In this document: in pieces, positions 33,640 through 45,868 of the stretch
Numbering within the stretch: position 1 is the first letter of the stretch
Layout: every line of letters begins with the position of its first letter
Assembly (NCBI RefSeq): GCF_021917145.1
Contig: NC_061067.1
Span: forward strand, 4,669,389-4,733,388
From: Hypomesus transpacificus
Lineage: Eukaryota > Chordata > Actinopteri > Osmeriformes > Osmeridae
Length of the DNA stretch: 64,000 bases
Direction of reading: 5' to 3'
Notes under the pieces: model-generated
What the model was told of the DNA's origin: nothing
The model's input: only the letters and a program-made list of their open reading frames with translations
Database searches by the model: none
Made by a program: the position numbers and the translations under genes

Positions 33640-34300
33640 GTGAAATAAGCAAATGCTTCTGTTATTGAGAATATTTATTCCCTCAGCCCCCGGCAGATTA
33701 TCATCTCGAACATTTTCTGCATTCATCACTGTTACTGCATCATTTATGACACGAACCGTGTTTTGTTAAATTGCACCTGTTCCGCCAGAGCCCAGCCCCT
33801 GTAATCTTCTATCTGGAGATATGGTCAAACAAAACCAACATACATATTAATAATACTGAGTGTGTTCATCAGATATCATTCATAATTAATATGATTACAT
33901 TATGAAATATCTCCGACCTCCACACACTCTTTGCTCGTCAACATTTTCCCCCATGCTGTACTCAAATTAACCAAATTAAGCATCATTTTCTCATGGAAAA
34001 TATCAGCCATCCATTACGTAAATCTAAATAGACCTCAAATGTAACTAATTATCTGTAATGTTGCTTTGTTGAGCATTCAATCTGGAGCTAAGCAATTATA
34101 TATTCTTTAGATGACAAATTCACAAAAGCTCAACAGTATGTCCACAATCAATCACAGCATTTTAGATCTGAAACCCTCAATGGGAAATACCAGAATTGTC
34201 ACAAAAATGCTGAATATACTTAAAAGAATCCAGAATGTCTTATCTAAATACTAGAAAATAAATGACTTGACATGTGATGGATGTATAATTAAATACAGAT
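33640..34300. promoter_or_regulatory. AT-rich candidate developmental enhancer block
   Basis: About 650 bp free of microsatellites, rich in homeodomain- and POU-like AT cores (CATAATTAATATG, CAAATTAACCAAATTAAG, AACTAATTATCTG, GCAATTATATATTC) and with CTGGAGATATGG. Such composition is typical of conserved vertebrate non-coding elements. There is no open frame of note. The role is inferred from sequence style alone. Confidence 0.3.
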
Positions 34301-34419
34301 AGGTAATGGATTTCTATATATTTTTTAAGTCTGACACTTTTATTTTATCCATAGAAATACACACAGTTAAACATATTCTCTCTTCGTCTGCATCTGAAGT
34401 GACAGTTCAATTTTAATTT

Positions 34420-36090
34420 AATAGGCCTACATTTAAAGCAGGCCTATTTGAATCCGTGGGGAAACTCTAAGATCAAAGGTTAATCTTTTTCGTTGTATTT
34501 CAAGTCAAAGAAAATAATTTCGCGTGTTCCTGATTTTTTTTCAAACAATAATTAATTTAAGCCAAGTCAAAAAATTGTGCATGAATGCAGACTTTTGGAG
34601 AGGTATTGGCAATGCCTTCTTGAAAATATTCTCCGTTGGGTTTTTTTTTATTATTATTTTATTTGGGGTGGGGGAATATGTTTCCATCATCAAAAAATAA
34701 ATGTATTAAACTTTACAGTACGACCAATTAGGTTTTTTTCTGATAATTTTTGGCTAAAGGCCTATATTATGTGAACAAACACTTGAACGTCTTTTGTTGC
34801 ATGAAGGCTTATTCACTGCTTTTCTCAAGGCGCCTAGATCTCCGTTAATAATTTGCCAAGTGTCAAAGTAGGTTTAGCTGAACCGTCACCGCACGGATGA
34901 ACGCCTCGAACCCCTGGTCGTTTGTATAGCGGCGTGAAACTCGAGACATAAACGGTCCACCAGTCACTCACAGCGAATCCGACAAGCAACGAATATGTGG
35001 AACAGCTGGCGGGGAGCAGAAGGAAAAGTTTAAAACAAATATCTACACATGGAAGCTCGAGCTGCGCTGATGTCGTTTGAATAACGGGCCTTAAAATCCG
35101 GGAAAGGGAAAAAATATATTTTTTAAATGAAAGGCTGACTTAAGTTGTATTAGCCTATTATTTTTAAACATGCGCTATTTATAGTTTCAACATTTGCCCA
35201 TGTTTTCAATGTAGGTGTAAACTAAAGTTTATCTGGGTGTCTGAAAAAAAGGTTAGGCTTCCCATATATTAGGGACAAACAGCCTGATCAAATGTTGTGT
35301 GTTTAGGCTATGAATTATAGGCTTGGTTGTCAATGGGCTAAACCTATAATTATGTTATATCGCAAATAGCAGCCATATGCTAAAATAATTCAGGCTTTAC
35401 AGGCCTATTGCACGATAAGCTATAACGTTTAGGCTGTGTTTTGGAAAATATGATTTTTACTTTTTACTTAAAACGTTTTTTACGAACTCAACCTATTGAT
35501 TTACTTAAATAGCCTAAATGTAATGTAGCCCTATGCTTTATCATAGTGGAAAAATCGAATCAATAACAGACACGAGACGGTAAATCGCGCTGAAATATGA
35601 TCACAGATAACTATGCGTGACCCCCCCACCATCACCACCTCCCCCATGCGTTTCTTTAGGCAAAAGTCCAATAAGTTTCATGCCTGCAGAAGAAGTTCTC
35701 AAAGAAGTTGCAGTCCACTCCTCTCAACAATGCCATTTATTTATTTATTTAGCCTACGCTATTTGTGTATTATATTTTTTATAAATTCAAATCATGACTA
35801 TTCACCCACCAACACTACATTTAAAGTCGTTGATATTGTAGAAGTTAACCTGCCTACACTTCATGTTGAGTAGCCTAAAAGTAGGCTAGCCCAGCTTACT
35901 TTTATCACACTCAATAGGCTACCCATTCAAAGTTTGAATAAGCTACCTACTGAAAAACTCGTAAACTTTCCCAGAGAAGTTTTTAAAAGTTATAGACCAG
36001 GCAATCACTGGCATGAAGACAACATGTTCGAGGTGTGCAAATTAGGCTAATAAATGGGCTATGATGGTAAATGCAACGGATAGGCTATTA
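34420..36090. other. Cluster of TAGGCTA/TAGCCTA motifs
   Basis: In this 1.7-kb AT-rich stretch the core TAGGC or its complement GCCTA recurs about 15 to 20 times by eye (for example 34421, 35150, 35305, 35510, 35751, 35871, 35910, 36042, 36082), usually as TAGGCTA or AGCCTA. It is otherwise sparse in the window (singles near 4567, 9570, 22710, 58950). The copies are not in tandem. Confidence 0.6.
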
Positions 36091-36269
36091 AGATACGTTT
36101 TGTATCAGACATACAGATATGTTCACGTCTATGATATCTCACCTCATTTGAAAAGCACAGTTTTGAATAAGTCGTCGTTTGTAAAAAATAAAAAAAAACT
36201 TTCAAAGCAATCTGTGAAAAAACACTCAAAGGAAATAGCCCATCAGCATTGTCGTGTTTTTGCACTTAC

Positions 36270-36665
36270 GTATTCGAAGGCGTTTTCCCCAATGATATAC
36301 TCTTGATATTTCTGCCTTCTTCTTGTAAGTGAAATATGTTTTTTCTTTAGCTGCAGATGTGCCTCTTGCGACCTGAAGTTGCCTCCTGTTACTTTTTACG
36401 CTGCAACTCCCAACTCCAAAACGGCGAGACAGACTTTTCCTTCTCCGTTTTCTACTCCTGTTCACAGTTTGTTCCGACTGCTGAACTAAACACGACCCTG
36501 CAAACAAATCTGCGGATAGCAGACAGCTAACGTGGACGAATATGAAAACATAAGTGTTTACTGCGCTTGGGCAGTTGTTATTACATGAAGTATGCTTTTT
36601 CGAGGGGAGAACGAAGTGTGGAACTCCAGCTGCTCTTTCCTTCTCTTGACTCCTCCCTTCGGATG
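36270..36665 (-). promoter_or_regulatory. Candidate promoter and non-coding first exon of the unidentified gene
   Basis: On the minus strand a TATAGAAA box-like element (36692-36699) lies in a CT/GC-rich patch. About 395 bp further on comes a consensus donor, GAATAC|GTAAGT, with its exon end at 36270. The intervening sequence is locally GC-richer than its surroundings. A 93-codon frame (Lys/Arg-rich) runs through the donor into the intron, and another frame open to the donor lacks an ATG, so I treat the exon as 5' UTR. It is the best candidate start for the gene ending at 23356, but the link is inferred. Confidence 0.4.
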
Positions 36666-38084
36666 GCTCGCTCGCTCTCTGCCTCCCTCTTTTTCTATAC
36701 TGCTCCGTCCCCCTCCTCTCTTCGCTCTGCTCCGGGCCGTGCTTTCTTGAGCCGGTGTGTACACGTTTGGGACCGTTGGACCGTTACAACAACCCGGCAT
36801 GTGTAATCTCCGCGGTTTACCTTTTTCCAGGATAGAGGCTAACGGGATTTTGAGGCTACTGAAGATGTGATTTATCTGAAGTTTGTCTTATTCTCTCTAA
36901 TACAAATGTATAATAGCCTATCATTTTCCTTTTGTTTATGATAATTAAAGGCAGCTATTTAAAATGGTAGTATACATGCATGCATGTTTAGGAATTGAGT
37001 AGTCTTAGATGGTTATTAGTGTGACAAGCTGCGATCCAAATTAAGAAATTTTGAAAGAGAATTAATTTTTATTATTTAATTTTAAATCCGTCAATTTATA
37101 CAGGCCAGGCCTCGTGCCCGGAGCTATTCACAATAATTTAAATTCACGTATGCGGTGGAATTAACGTGACGCGCTCAGCCTCATACGACAGGGAAGCTGT
37201 CGATTTATGAGCGGGAAAGTGTTAAGTGGTCTCACGGGCAAAGACCTAATGTTACGATATAAAAGAGAAACAAGACTTTCTGTAAGGTTAGGTATAATCA
37301 ATATACATAATCAATATACAGGGAAATTATGTAGTTAAAGAGGTCTTTTGGGGCTCGCATTAATCAATGAAGAGGTAAAGGTTTGGGAAGGAGATTCACT
37401 GCTTAATCGGTTTGCAAGGCTTGACTGTGTGTGTGGTCAGAGGTCATGTCAACCGGTCAGCCATCGTTCTGCTCACCTGAACGTCAAGTACAACAGCATC
37501 AGAGCTGAGAAGTGAGAAAATCTATATAGTTGCCACGTGTACTCTTTCCTCTAAGCAAAAGCTGGAACATAGTAAATATTTTAAAGTCGTCTGTTGCTCA
37601 GAGGGACCTATCAGAACAATCCCCTCTGACTGCCTCCTTCACCCCACTATCCCTCCTGGACCTTGTGCTAATAAGATGCATATTGACTAATTAATACTCC
37701 CCAATCAATCAGTGTCTGACTGCCTCTCAAAGCATATCCAAACCCTGTCATGCACAGACTAACAGTCAATAATAGCAGTCCAAAATAACATGCAACACTT
37801 AAGCATGGCCTATTTTCAACTAAACTGATATTTGTACAATACAAATGTACACTTTTGTACACTTAATACACAATACACTTTTGTTTGACTGGTTTTTAAA
37901 ACTGAAATCATGGGAGAGTTTTTATTACAAAGTAGATAATAAATGCCAAGATAAATGTTGTAGAATATGAACAAGGCAGTCCATCAGTGTCCAGAGTTGT
38001 GTAACATTAGGTCCTGTGACAACAACAAACCCCCCAAAAAGAAGAAACAAAGGAGAGGAACGGACAGCAGAGAACTAGAGGACA

Positions 38085-38470
38085 GAGAAGGAGAACCCAG
38101 GAGAGGGAGGACACACAAGGAGAACCCAGGAGAGGAGAAGACAGAGAAGGAGAACCCAGGAGAGGAGAGGACAGAGAAGGAGAACCCAGGAGAGGAGAGG
38201 ACAGAGAAGGAGAACCCAGGAGAGGAGAGGACAGAGAAGGAGAACCCAGGAGAGGAGAGGACAGAGAAGGAGAACCCAGGAGAGGAGAAGACAGACAAGG
38301 AGAACCCAGGAGAGGACAGACAAGGAGAACCCAGGAGAGGAGAGGACAGAGAAGGAGAACCAAGGAGAGGAGAGGACAGAGAAGGAGAACCCAGGAGAGG
38401 AGAGGACAGAGAAGGAGAACCCAGGAGAGGAGAGGACAGAGAAAGAGAACCCAGGAGAGGAGAGGACAGG
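38085..38470. repeat. 30-bp purine-rich minisatellite
   Basis: About 13 units of the form GAGAACCCAGGAGAGGAGAG plus GACAGAGAAG, with a few shortened units. As the unit is a multiple of three, all frames stay open. The apparent Glu/Pro/Arg and Leu/Ser proteins over it (for example 37967-38497 plus) are artefacts. Confidence 0.93.
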
Positions 38471-40127
38471 AGAGGACACAGCAGAGGTGCACTGTAAGAC
38501 AGGGGGTAATTCTCCTGTCAGTCTGTGAGGCAGAGCTCATCTGGCCTGAACTACACAGAGATAAAGTCCTTGTTATGAAGAGGAGAGGGAGTGGGGGGGA
38601 GGGGTGGGGTGAGCGGGGGAGGAAAAGAGAGGAGAGGAGGAAGGGGAGGAGTACACATGGGCATCAGTGGGGTTAGCAGCTCCCGAAAGTATTTCATCAA
38701 AGAGGGCCAGGATCCCTGGGATTGAGATTCTGCCTGGAGGCAAGTAACCGATGGTCTCCCAAGAACATATTCCAAAGTAGGACTCAGAGAGCCAAAGCAC
38801 ACATCAAAAGCACCTCTGGAGCCAAAGCGATTCTGGAGGAGAAAGAAAGGGGGTACGGGTCCCTTCTTGGCCTCCTCTAAGCCCCTCATCTCACCCCAAT
38901 TAAGAATGAACTACTGTTTGTTCCAGACCTGGGATCTACACAGCCAGGGAGGTGCCCTTCTGCACACCACGCACACTCCCCACAAAAACCCCACACAGAA
39001 ACACAAGCACACATGAACACACAATACATGCACGAGCCCACAGACAGACACATTTCACGCACTCACACAAACTCAAGACACATATGGATTTGCTCTCAGT
39101 TACTGTACACACACTGACACACAGTTAAGATAAGAAATGGTCTTAAACAGTCTCCTGTTTTCCTGTTTGAGAAATAATATATTTATCTTTGTGGACATGT
39201 AACATCTCATAAAATGCACTCTTTGTTTTTATGTCCTGTTCTGTTTAGAACGGTGACCGTTGAAAACACTGTGAACATGTTTCATTCAATAGTCATTTCA
39301 TCCATTACCTCACTCAATGGGTATGAAGATTTGAGAGTAAATATGCGTTTGGAAGCACCATCACAGGGGGCCTGGCCAGTGTGGAGCAGCATGGAGAGGT
39401 CTGGATGTTTCTTTCGGACTCCCTCCCTCTGGACAGATGTCTCAATGAAATGGATCTAGCAGCACAGCCATACGATATCGACACAGATGTGACCACTTGC
39501 AATGCATTAGAGACAGAGCCAAAGTACAGCAAGATGGTTTGCTGTTTCATCGACTTGAGACACCATTCTTTCTGTGCAAGGTAATGGTAAAAAGGGGGTT
39601 GTCTATCCGTAGATGCATCATTATCAAACAAGCACATGCAAAGCTTTCATTCATGTTAGACACAACCCCGTCGACACCCTTGGGTAGAATCATGATAACC
39701 AATTAATTTTTCAAACCGGTTAAGCACATCTCAGTTACACTTTATCCTGTTACGCTTCCATCTCTTCTACAGCTTATTGTTGCACACTTCAGTCAACGGA
39801 TATGGAGCACTTCCTTGTTTCCCTGATAACGGCTTTACCTGCATAAAACCTTTTTTTATGACTCGTTCATTCCCAAAGAGAGGGAAAGTGAGAGCAACAG
39901 GGCTACTGGGGCCAAACAAACATTCAACAAAGGAGTTCTTTAGTTTACAGACTAGTCTACTAATCTACTGCTGGAGTGCACAAAGGCTATCTGTCGCAAA
40001 GCTGTGTACGCAAAGTTCAAGTGCCCCTCCTCAACACTTACACTCACAGACATACACACACACACAAACATGCACACACACACACCAAAGAACAAACACT
40101 GAAAACAATGACAGAAAGCAGCACTCC

Positions 40128-40130
<3 letters not shown>

Positions 40131-40160
<30 letters not shown>
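40131..40160. repeat. Poly-C homopolymer
   Basis: A run of about 30 C beside a CA repeat, in non-coding DNA. Confidence 0.9.
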
Positions 40161-40163
<3 letters not shown>

Positions 40164-41187
40164 CCTCCACGTTCACTCTCTCTCCTTCCCTCCTGTCTCT
40201 CTGTGGCTGGCGGAGGTAAATTGTGTGTCTATGAGAGGGCCCATTAGTGTGCATGACTGATAACAGGCTCTCACCCACTGTAATCGGAATGGGATATTTT
40301 GCGGTTATTTTGAATCTGTCAGAAATAATAAACGCAAACCTATATCCACTTCGGCTATTTAAGCAATTTCCCTGTGATAGCGTCCCGGGGGTATCCCAGG
40401 CGGATTCCAAATGACGACATAATGAAACCACGACGCCTGCTCACCCTTATCACAGAGGATTAAAGGGGGCGCAGAGAAAGAGAGGGGGGTTCAGAGCCTT
40501 GTGTGGTATGAATATGATTATCTAATGGCCTCCTATGGAAGAGCATGTTAATTCCACTTAAACGCAAGACCTTTCCCAGACTATCTCCCGCCCCTGGCTT
40601 CTCTGAAGTCTTTCTCCCTCTCTTGTTTTCTTTGTCACTCTCCCACTCTCTCTCTCTCTTCTTCCCCTTTCTCTCTCCCTCTTTCCCTTTAAGTTGAAAT
40701 AATCACAGGCCCTCTGCAGGAGTCGTTCTGCGTGCTGTCTATCTCTGTGCCCGGACGTTAGCGTGAGAGAGCAATTAATTCCTCTCATTTTCTTCTCACT
40801 CTTTCTCTCTCTCTCTGGTTCTCTGTCCCTTTCTCGTTGAAGTTTGTTGGCCTACAAAGCTCTTAGACAAAAGCACTTGAGGCAGTTATCAATATTCAGC
40901 GTGGACGTCGTTATTGTTGCTGGAAGAATGTGGGTCCCTTTACTCCAGACTCAAATCAAAATTTTGTAGCCACCATTTCAAATCGTGTTACACACTACCC
41001 GCCGATATTAGGCTTTGTGAGTATTTGAATATTGGGTCAGAAACTATTCTTCTTTCCCTCATTTAGGAGAGTGAATAGTTGCATTAAAGAGCCATTGTTG
41101 AAGTTCAGGTGAACATATTTTTGAGAATACACACCAGAACTCAGTGCTTAGTTCCATTCCAATTCTAATTCACTTTAATCAAACAGG

Positions 41188-42330
41188 CAGTGTTGTAGTC
41201 AAGACCACCTAAACCGAGATTAAGTCATGACCAATACCAGAGTGTATTGGGACAGAGACAAGCCCAAGACTTTGAGGGGTCGAGACCGAGTCAAGACCAA
41301 GACAGGGCGATACCGAGTCAAGACAATACAGAGTCAAGACCAAGACCAAAGCAGGGCGAGACCAGGTCAAGACCAGACCACTCAAAATACACAAGCAGTA
41401 GATGTGATCTGTAACTGTGTATTTGAACTAAAAGTTTGCACTCTTAAAGTCGTACCTGTGCTTATGGCCAGGCAAAGCAGCCTATTTAATATGTTTTTTT
41501 CTTTCTTAGAGGTGCATTAGTACTACTGTGCTTTCACATCTCTCTCTCTCACCCAAGTGAAGTAGCGCAGTACCGCGGCGTTTAACTTAAATTATTACGT
41601 CGGGAGAGATATGCAGCTGACATGAGTTAGCGTTGATGTAACATAACTTTACATTCAGCTACATAGCTATGGCCTGGCTCGTTATCAAATATGGCAAGCA
41701 ACTGAAACTAACGCCCTGAAACGTATGTTACTATCTCACTTATACTTGCTAAATCTCTTTGTGTAAAGGGGAAGAGATTTCGGAATAGTTTTGGTACAGA
41801 GGCAGATTGCAAACGTTAGCTCTTTGCTAGGGTCACTTACGCCTAATTTACATGTTTTCTAAATGCCGGTAAAAGTTTGATGAAGGCCTAGTCCCAGCCG
41901 TCTCAGTGATCGTAACTTTGCAGAATTTACACACCCCTGTGTGTTTTCTTTCGGACGTTCTTGTAAACTCTGTTGTTCAGGTAACCAAATCTAATTATAG
42001 CTGATTGGGCCGACATCAAACAGCTACTGTTTCACCTGTCTTCCTCATTGACTTTTGGGGTGCGAGGAGGGGTTATGGGTCATTTCAAATGAGAAATTAG
42101 TGAAGTTATTGGTTGCATTTGAAGCGTGATGTTTTACATCCAATAACAGTAAAGATATTAACAAATAAATTAAACAATGCACAGGCAATCTTGAAATAAA
42201 ATCACACGAGTCCTCTTTGTCCGGGACCGAGACAAGACCGAGTAAAAATGCGGGTGAGGTCGATTCTGAGACGAGACCGCGACCTTCAAAAAGTGATCTC
42301 GTGACCACACCGGTCTCCACTACTACACCG
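41188..42330. mobile_element. Non-autonomous hAT-type DNA transposon
   Basis: The 1143-bp element is bounded by a perfect 8-bp target duplication, CAAACAGG, at 41180-41187 and 42331-42338. Its ends are imperfect inverted repeats: left CAGTGTTGTAGTCAAGACC, right (complement) CGGTGTAGTAGTGGAGACC. Subterminal regions are filled with GAGACCGAGTCAAGACC-like short repeats on the left and their complement-like counterparts on the right. An 8-bp duplication with CAGTG-type ends is the hAT superfamily pattern. No transposase frame is present (longest frames near 100 codons, unrecognisable), so it needs a helper. I cannot give a family name. Confidence 0.9.
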
Positions 42331-43960
42331 CAAACAGGATGTGATTGCAACATGAAATTAAAACACAAAATCATGCAAAAAGTGGCTTCTCAATAATCTG
42401 TCTCAATGAAATAATTGAATCAAAACTCCAGTTCAAGTTCTGGGAATATGCACATGTAACGGGAGAGGCCCGGACTATTGTTGAAGCATCCACACCAAAG
42501 TCTGGTGTCCTCAGACAGGCAGTACTTGCCCTCTCTCCCCAGATTGGGAGTGGATGTCACACACACTCTGAACACACTCTCAGCCTCTGCGCCGCTGTGA
42601 CCTAATCCACAGACACCACACCATTTACAGTAGTTATGGATGTTGAAGGAGGAGGGGAAGCAGCACAGATACACTCTCTTCTTTTGATCCCGCTCAAAAT
42701 GACTGCCCAATCTCGCCCTGCCGGGGCCCATTCAGCAGCATTAAGACACATTACAACCATTAGGACCATCTCATCCCTTCGAGTCTCACAGCTCTGCACG
42801 TTTACACTCCAAAACAGCAGAGTGTGGGCCAGCACACGTATCCTGAAAGCAGACCAGGGTCCCTGTGGGGGAACATCAATATTTCATCAATATCATATTT
42901 CATCAAACTACTCTCTCTCCGGTCCAGATCAAAGAGGGAGCTCCCTGTGTTGGGCTACAGGTTGGCACAGCTCTTTTGTTCTGTCTCCTCAGGTGAGGCT
43001 GGGCCCAGAGTCTCTCCTCTCCTCCAGAAACCAGAAACCTCTCTCCTCCACGGACGCATCGACGCATCTTCACTTTGTGTGGGAGCATTTAGAAAGAGCG
43101 AAGATGGACGGGGGGGGGGGGGGATCTTGAAGGGATGGACTGTCTAGTTATGGACACTTACTTGCTGTATGTATTTTAAAATGGCCCGTTAAATCAATAA
43201 CTTAGTTGGTTGATTAGTTTGTAAGTCACTCAATCAAGCACTTAGGCAGCCAATCAATAGATCAGTCAATCAATCAGGCTGTTAGTCATGTTGTGATGAG
43301 GATGCTCAGCATGTGAAGCCTATGCAGACAGAATCAACTGCAGAGCATTTTAACATGGAGGACACTAATTGTTTGTTGAATGTTTGTTTCAAGACAATTC
43401 CCCTCTGTGATGAAGTCCTTCTCCGGATGTGTCTTTGTGTCTCTGAACTGATGTGCTCTGCTGTTTGCAGGCCCCCGTGAGATGGATTACAGCACAGCAG
43501 CAGAGAAGCATTATTTGTTCATATCAAAGCAATCATCACTTTGACACTGATACATATTGTGTATTACCAGCAAACGGTCTAGTTGTTGATTTTCTGTGTT
43601 TGCGTGTGAGTGCGTGTGTGTGTGTTGCACTTGTGTGTGTGCGTATTGCTTGTGTGTTCTTTACCATGCCTGTGCCTGAACAAGGGTTCTTCTCATCATC
43701 AGCGTCAATCTGGCACTGTCACTCTGAGCTGGACAGTGACAAACGACACACACTAGTCAGTCACACACTTATCACCACGCAGGTAACACACAGGCCTGGA
43801 AATGACTGGCATGAAATGGAAACGTCCCTCATTCCGCCAGCCAGGGAGCTGAGCAGAAATAATAACTGAAGGAGAGATAGAGGAGGATAAGAGCTTCCAT
43901 GTTTGGGCTTCTGTGATTGTGGAGGTCTTCCTTCCATTCCTGTCCTCTCTTCGTTTTGGG

Positions 43961-43963
<3 letters not shown>

Positions 43964-44014
<51 letters not shown>
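43964..44014. repeat. GA microsatellite
   Basis: About 25 uninterrupted GA units in non-coding DNA. Confidence 0.92.
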
Positions 44015-44017
<3 letters not shown>

Positions 44018-44637
44018 ATCTATAAATCTCCCACAAGTATATGTGAGGGAAAAAGTGGTTGAGAGAAAAGAAAAAGAAAGTGAAAGAGACAATTCATTCC
44101 TGTGAGCCACCATATGTTTTGTTATATTTGTTGTTTCTTTTATTGTTCTTTCATCTTAAAATCTGAAGTTCACTCCATTCCTGTTTTGAATCAACTTTCA
44201 CCATCTCAGGAGCCTCTCATTTGTTTCTTCAACAATGTTTGTTGTACAGAACTTAACATGGTATAAAACAGTCTGTGGTGTTCCAGGCCAGTGGGTCATA
44301 GCTGATACATGAGGTGTAGTCCTGGGTCTCTCTGGTCTGTGGGCCGGGCCCTCTGTGGAGCTGGAGCAGGGCTGGGTCAGCAGGTCACACGCCACAGCCT
44401 GCTCCCTGCTGGTACACTGAAGCCATTACTCAGAGAGACCTGACACACACACTCTCTCTTTCTCTTTTTCTCTATTTCTTCTCTCTCTCTCTTTCTCTCT
44501 GTCTCTTACTGTCTTTCTTTCTTTCTTACTTTCGCTCTCATTCTTTGTCTCTTTCTCTTTTTAGCTCTCTCTCTCCAAAACACCCACACACATACACACC
44601 ATATCAGACACACATACACACAAAAACAGAGAGAAAA

Positions 44638-44650
44638 AGAGAGAGGGAGA

Positions 44651-44731
<81 letters not shown>
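44638..44731. repeat. GA microsatellite
   Basis: An imperfect GA run with GGGA interruptions, about 94 bp, following a CA-rich patch. Confidence 0.92.
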
Positions 44732-44735
<4 letters not shown>

Positions 44736-45683
44736 GCCAATCCCGGGGAGAGGAAAGATGGATGGGATGTCCCTCAGACACAGGTGCTGCTCCAGTTGTG
44801 AGTCTGCCACATGCCTCTTTCCTATATGCATCGTTTCAGCCTTCATTCCCCAAACATGAATTACCATACGTAGAAATTGAATATAGTGAAAATAATTTTT
44901 CCTCCGGGCTTTTGATTTGTGCGGTGTTCTTTTAGATCGCCTTCTTGTAAAAGTAGTGAGCAGAAGCCTCCGTACAAAAGAGAAGTAAAAACGTTTCCGT
45001 CTTTATTACTGACACTAGATGGCGCTAACTGGATGAATGAACGGTCACTCAATTTAAGTGAAAACCACAATCAACAGGCTCGCACCGCCATCTTGTGGTT
45101 GATAAATATTTCTCCTTCATTTATTGGCGTGAGAAATTCAAGGTGTTGGGTGAGAGCGTGAGAAAAAACTGAAATGTGTGACTTGAGAGCCCTGCTGGAC
45201 ATTCATACAAGATTTAGCTGAAATAGCAAACAAACGGTCCTCAAACAATGTGCCTCAAGAAAATACAGTTAAACACCTTCAAGGGAAGTAATGGTTACGG
45301 TTGTCATTATTTGTTCCCTTGGTTGTTCTTCTCTTGACTGGACCGTGTGGGTGTTACTGGGGGTACAACAGAGTGCGTCGTCGTTGTTGTTGAAGACAAC
45401 TGGTTTCCTGTCGTGAGAGCAGGAGGCACAGTGCCGAGGACATGATTGCAAGCATGTGGTCTCACCTGAGCGACGCAGGTAAACAGAGGTGATGGGCTAA
45501 CCTCACCAACCTCAACAACATATCAGGGTTGCTTTTTTCTCTCTCTCTGTGATACAAAGTACCAGACAACATTACATGCAAAGGCCTAAACATAAAACCG
45601 GAACATTTGTGTGATTTATTTCAATTGAATGGTAGCTTACAACATCTGTAAGGTGCCTGAACTCTGACATGTAGCTTATCTAG

Positions 45684-45868
45684 GAGTCAGGTGGCTGAGT
45701 GGTTGTGGAATCAGGCTAGTAAACAGAAGGTTGCCGGTTTGATTCATGGCCATGCAAAATGACATTGTATCCTTGGGCAAGGCACTTACCCCTACTTGCC
45801 TCGGGGAATGTCCCTGTACTTACTATAAGTCGCACTGGATAAGAGCGTCTGCTAAATGACTACACATT
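45684..45868 (+). mobile_element. tRNA-derived SINE, copy 2
   Basis: The same element as at 19.4-19.6 kb, here in plus orientation. It has GTCAGGTGGCTGAGTGG (box A-like), GGTTTGATTC (box B), CCTTGGGCAAGGCACTTACCC in the body and AAGAGCGTCTGCTAAATGAC at the tail. The two copies differ by scattered substitutions and small indels, so they are separate, older insertions. Confidence 0.85.

Larger units (their letters stand above)
24483..36269 (-). other. Long intron/regulatory interval of the unidentified gene (inferred)
   Basis: Nearly 12 kb lie between the gap and a possible first exon at 36.27 kb. The content is low-complexity CA, CT and GGGA tracts alternating with unique blocks that look constrained (for example 25200-25560, 29830-30000, 33640-34300). 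No open frame has a recognisable domain together with matching splice sites. That this is intronic depends on the first-exon call. Confidence 0.35.
36700..41187. other. Intergenic region right of the candidate promoter
   Basis: No supported gene. It contains the 38.1-38.5 kb minisatellite, a poly-C run (40131-40160), CA repeats near 40.04 and repeat-free blocks at about 40240-40560 and 40830-41120 that could be regulatory. The open frames are short or lie in repeats. Confidence 0.5.

Noticed and set aside
36226..36507. 93-codon basic frame across the candidate first exon
   Set aside because: It reads through a consensus donor into the intron and has no recognisable motif beyond Lys/Arg richness.
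37967..38540. 176-177-codon frames on both strands
   Set aside because: A 30-bp minisatellite without stops. No splice sites or conserved sequence.
41188..42330. Possible gene inside the hAT element (97- and 109-codon frames)
   Set aside because: The element shows transposon ends and target duplication; the frames have no transposase motifs.
42636..43130. 164-codon plus frame near 42.9 kb
   Set aside because: No recognisable domain, no splice-supported extension, ends in a G-run. Probably chance.
45684..45770. Functional tRNA gene
   Set aside because: Boxes A and B are present but the cloverleaf does not fold properly and the sequence continues into a shared SINE body found at 19.4 kb.
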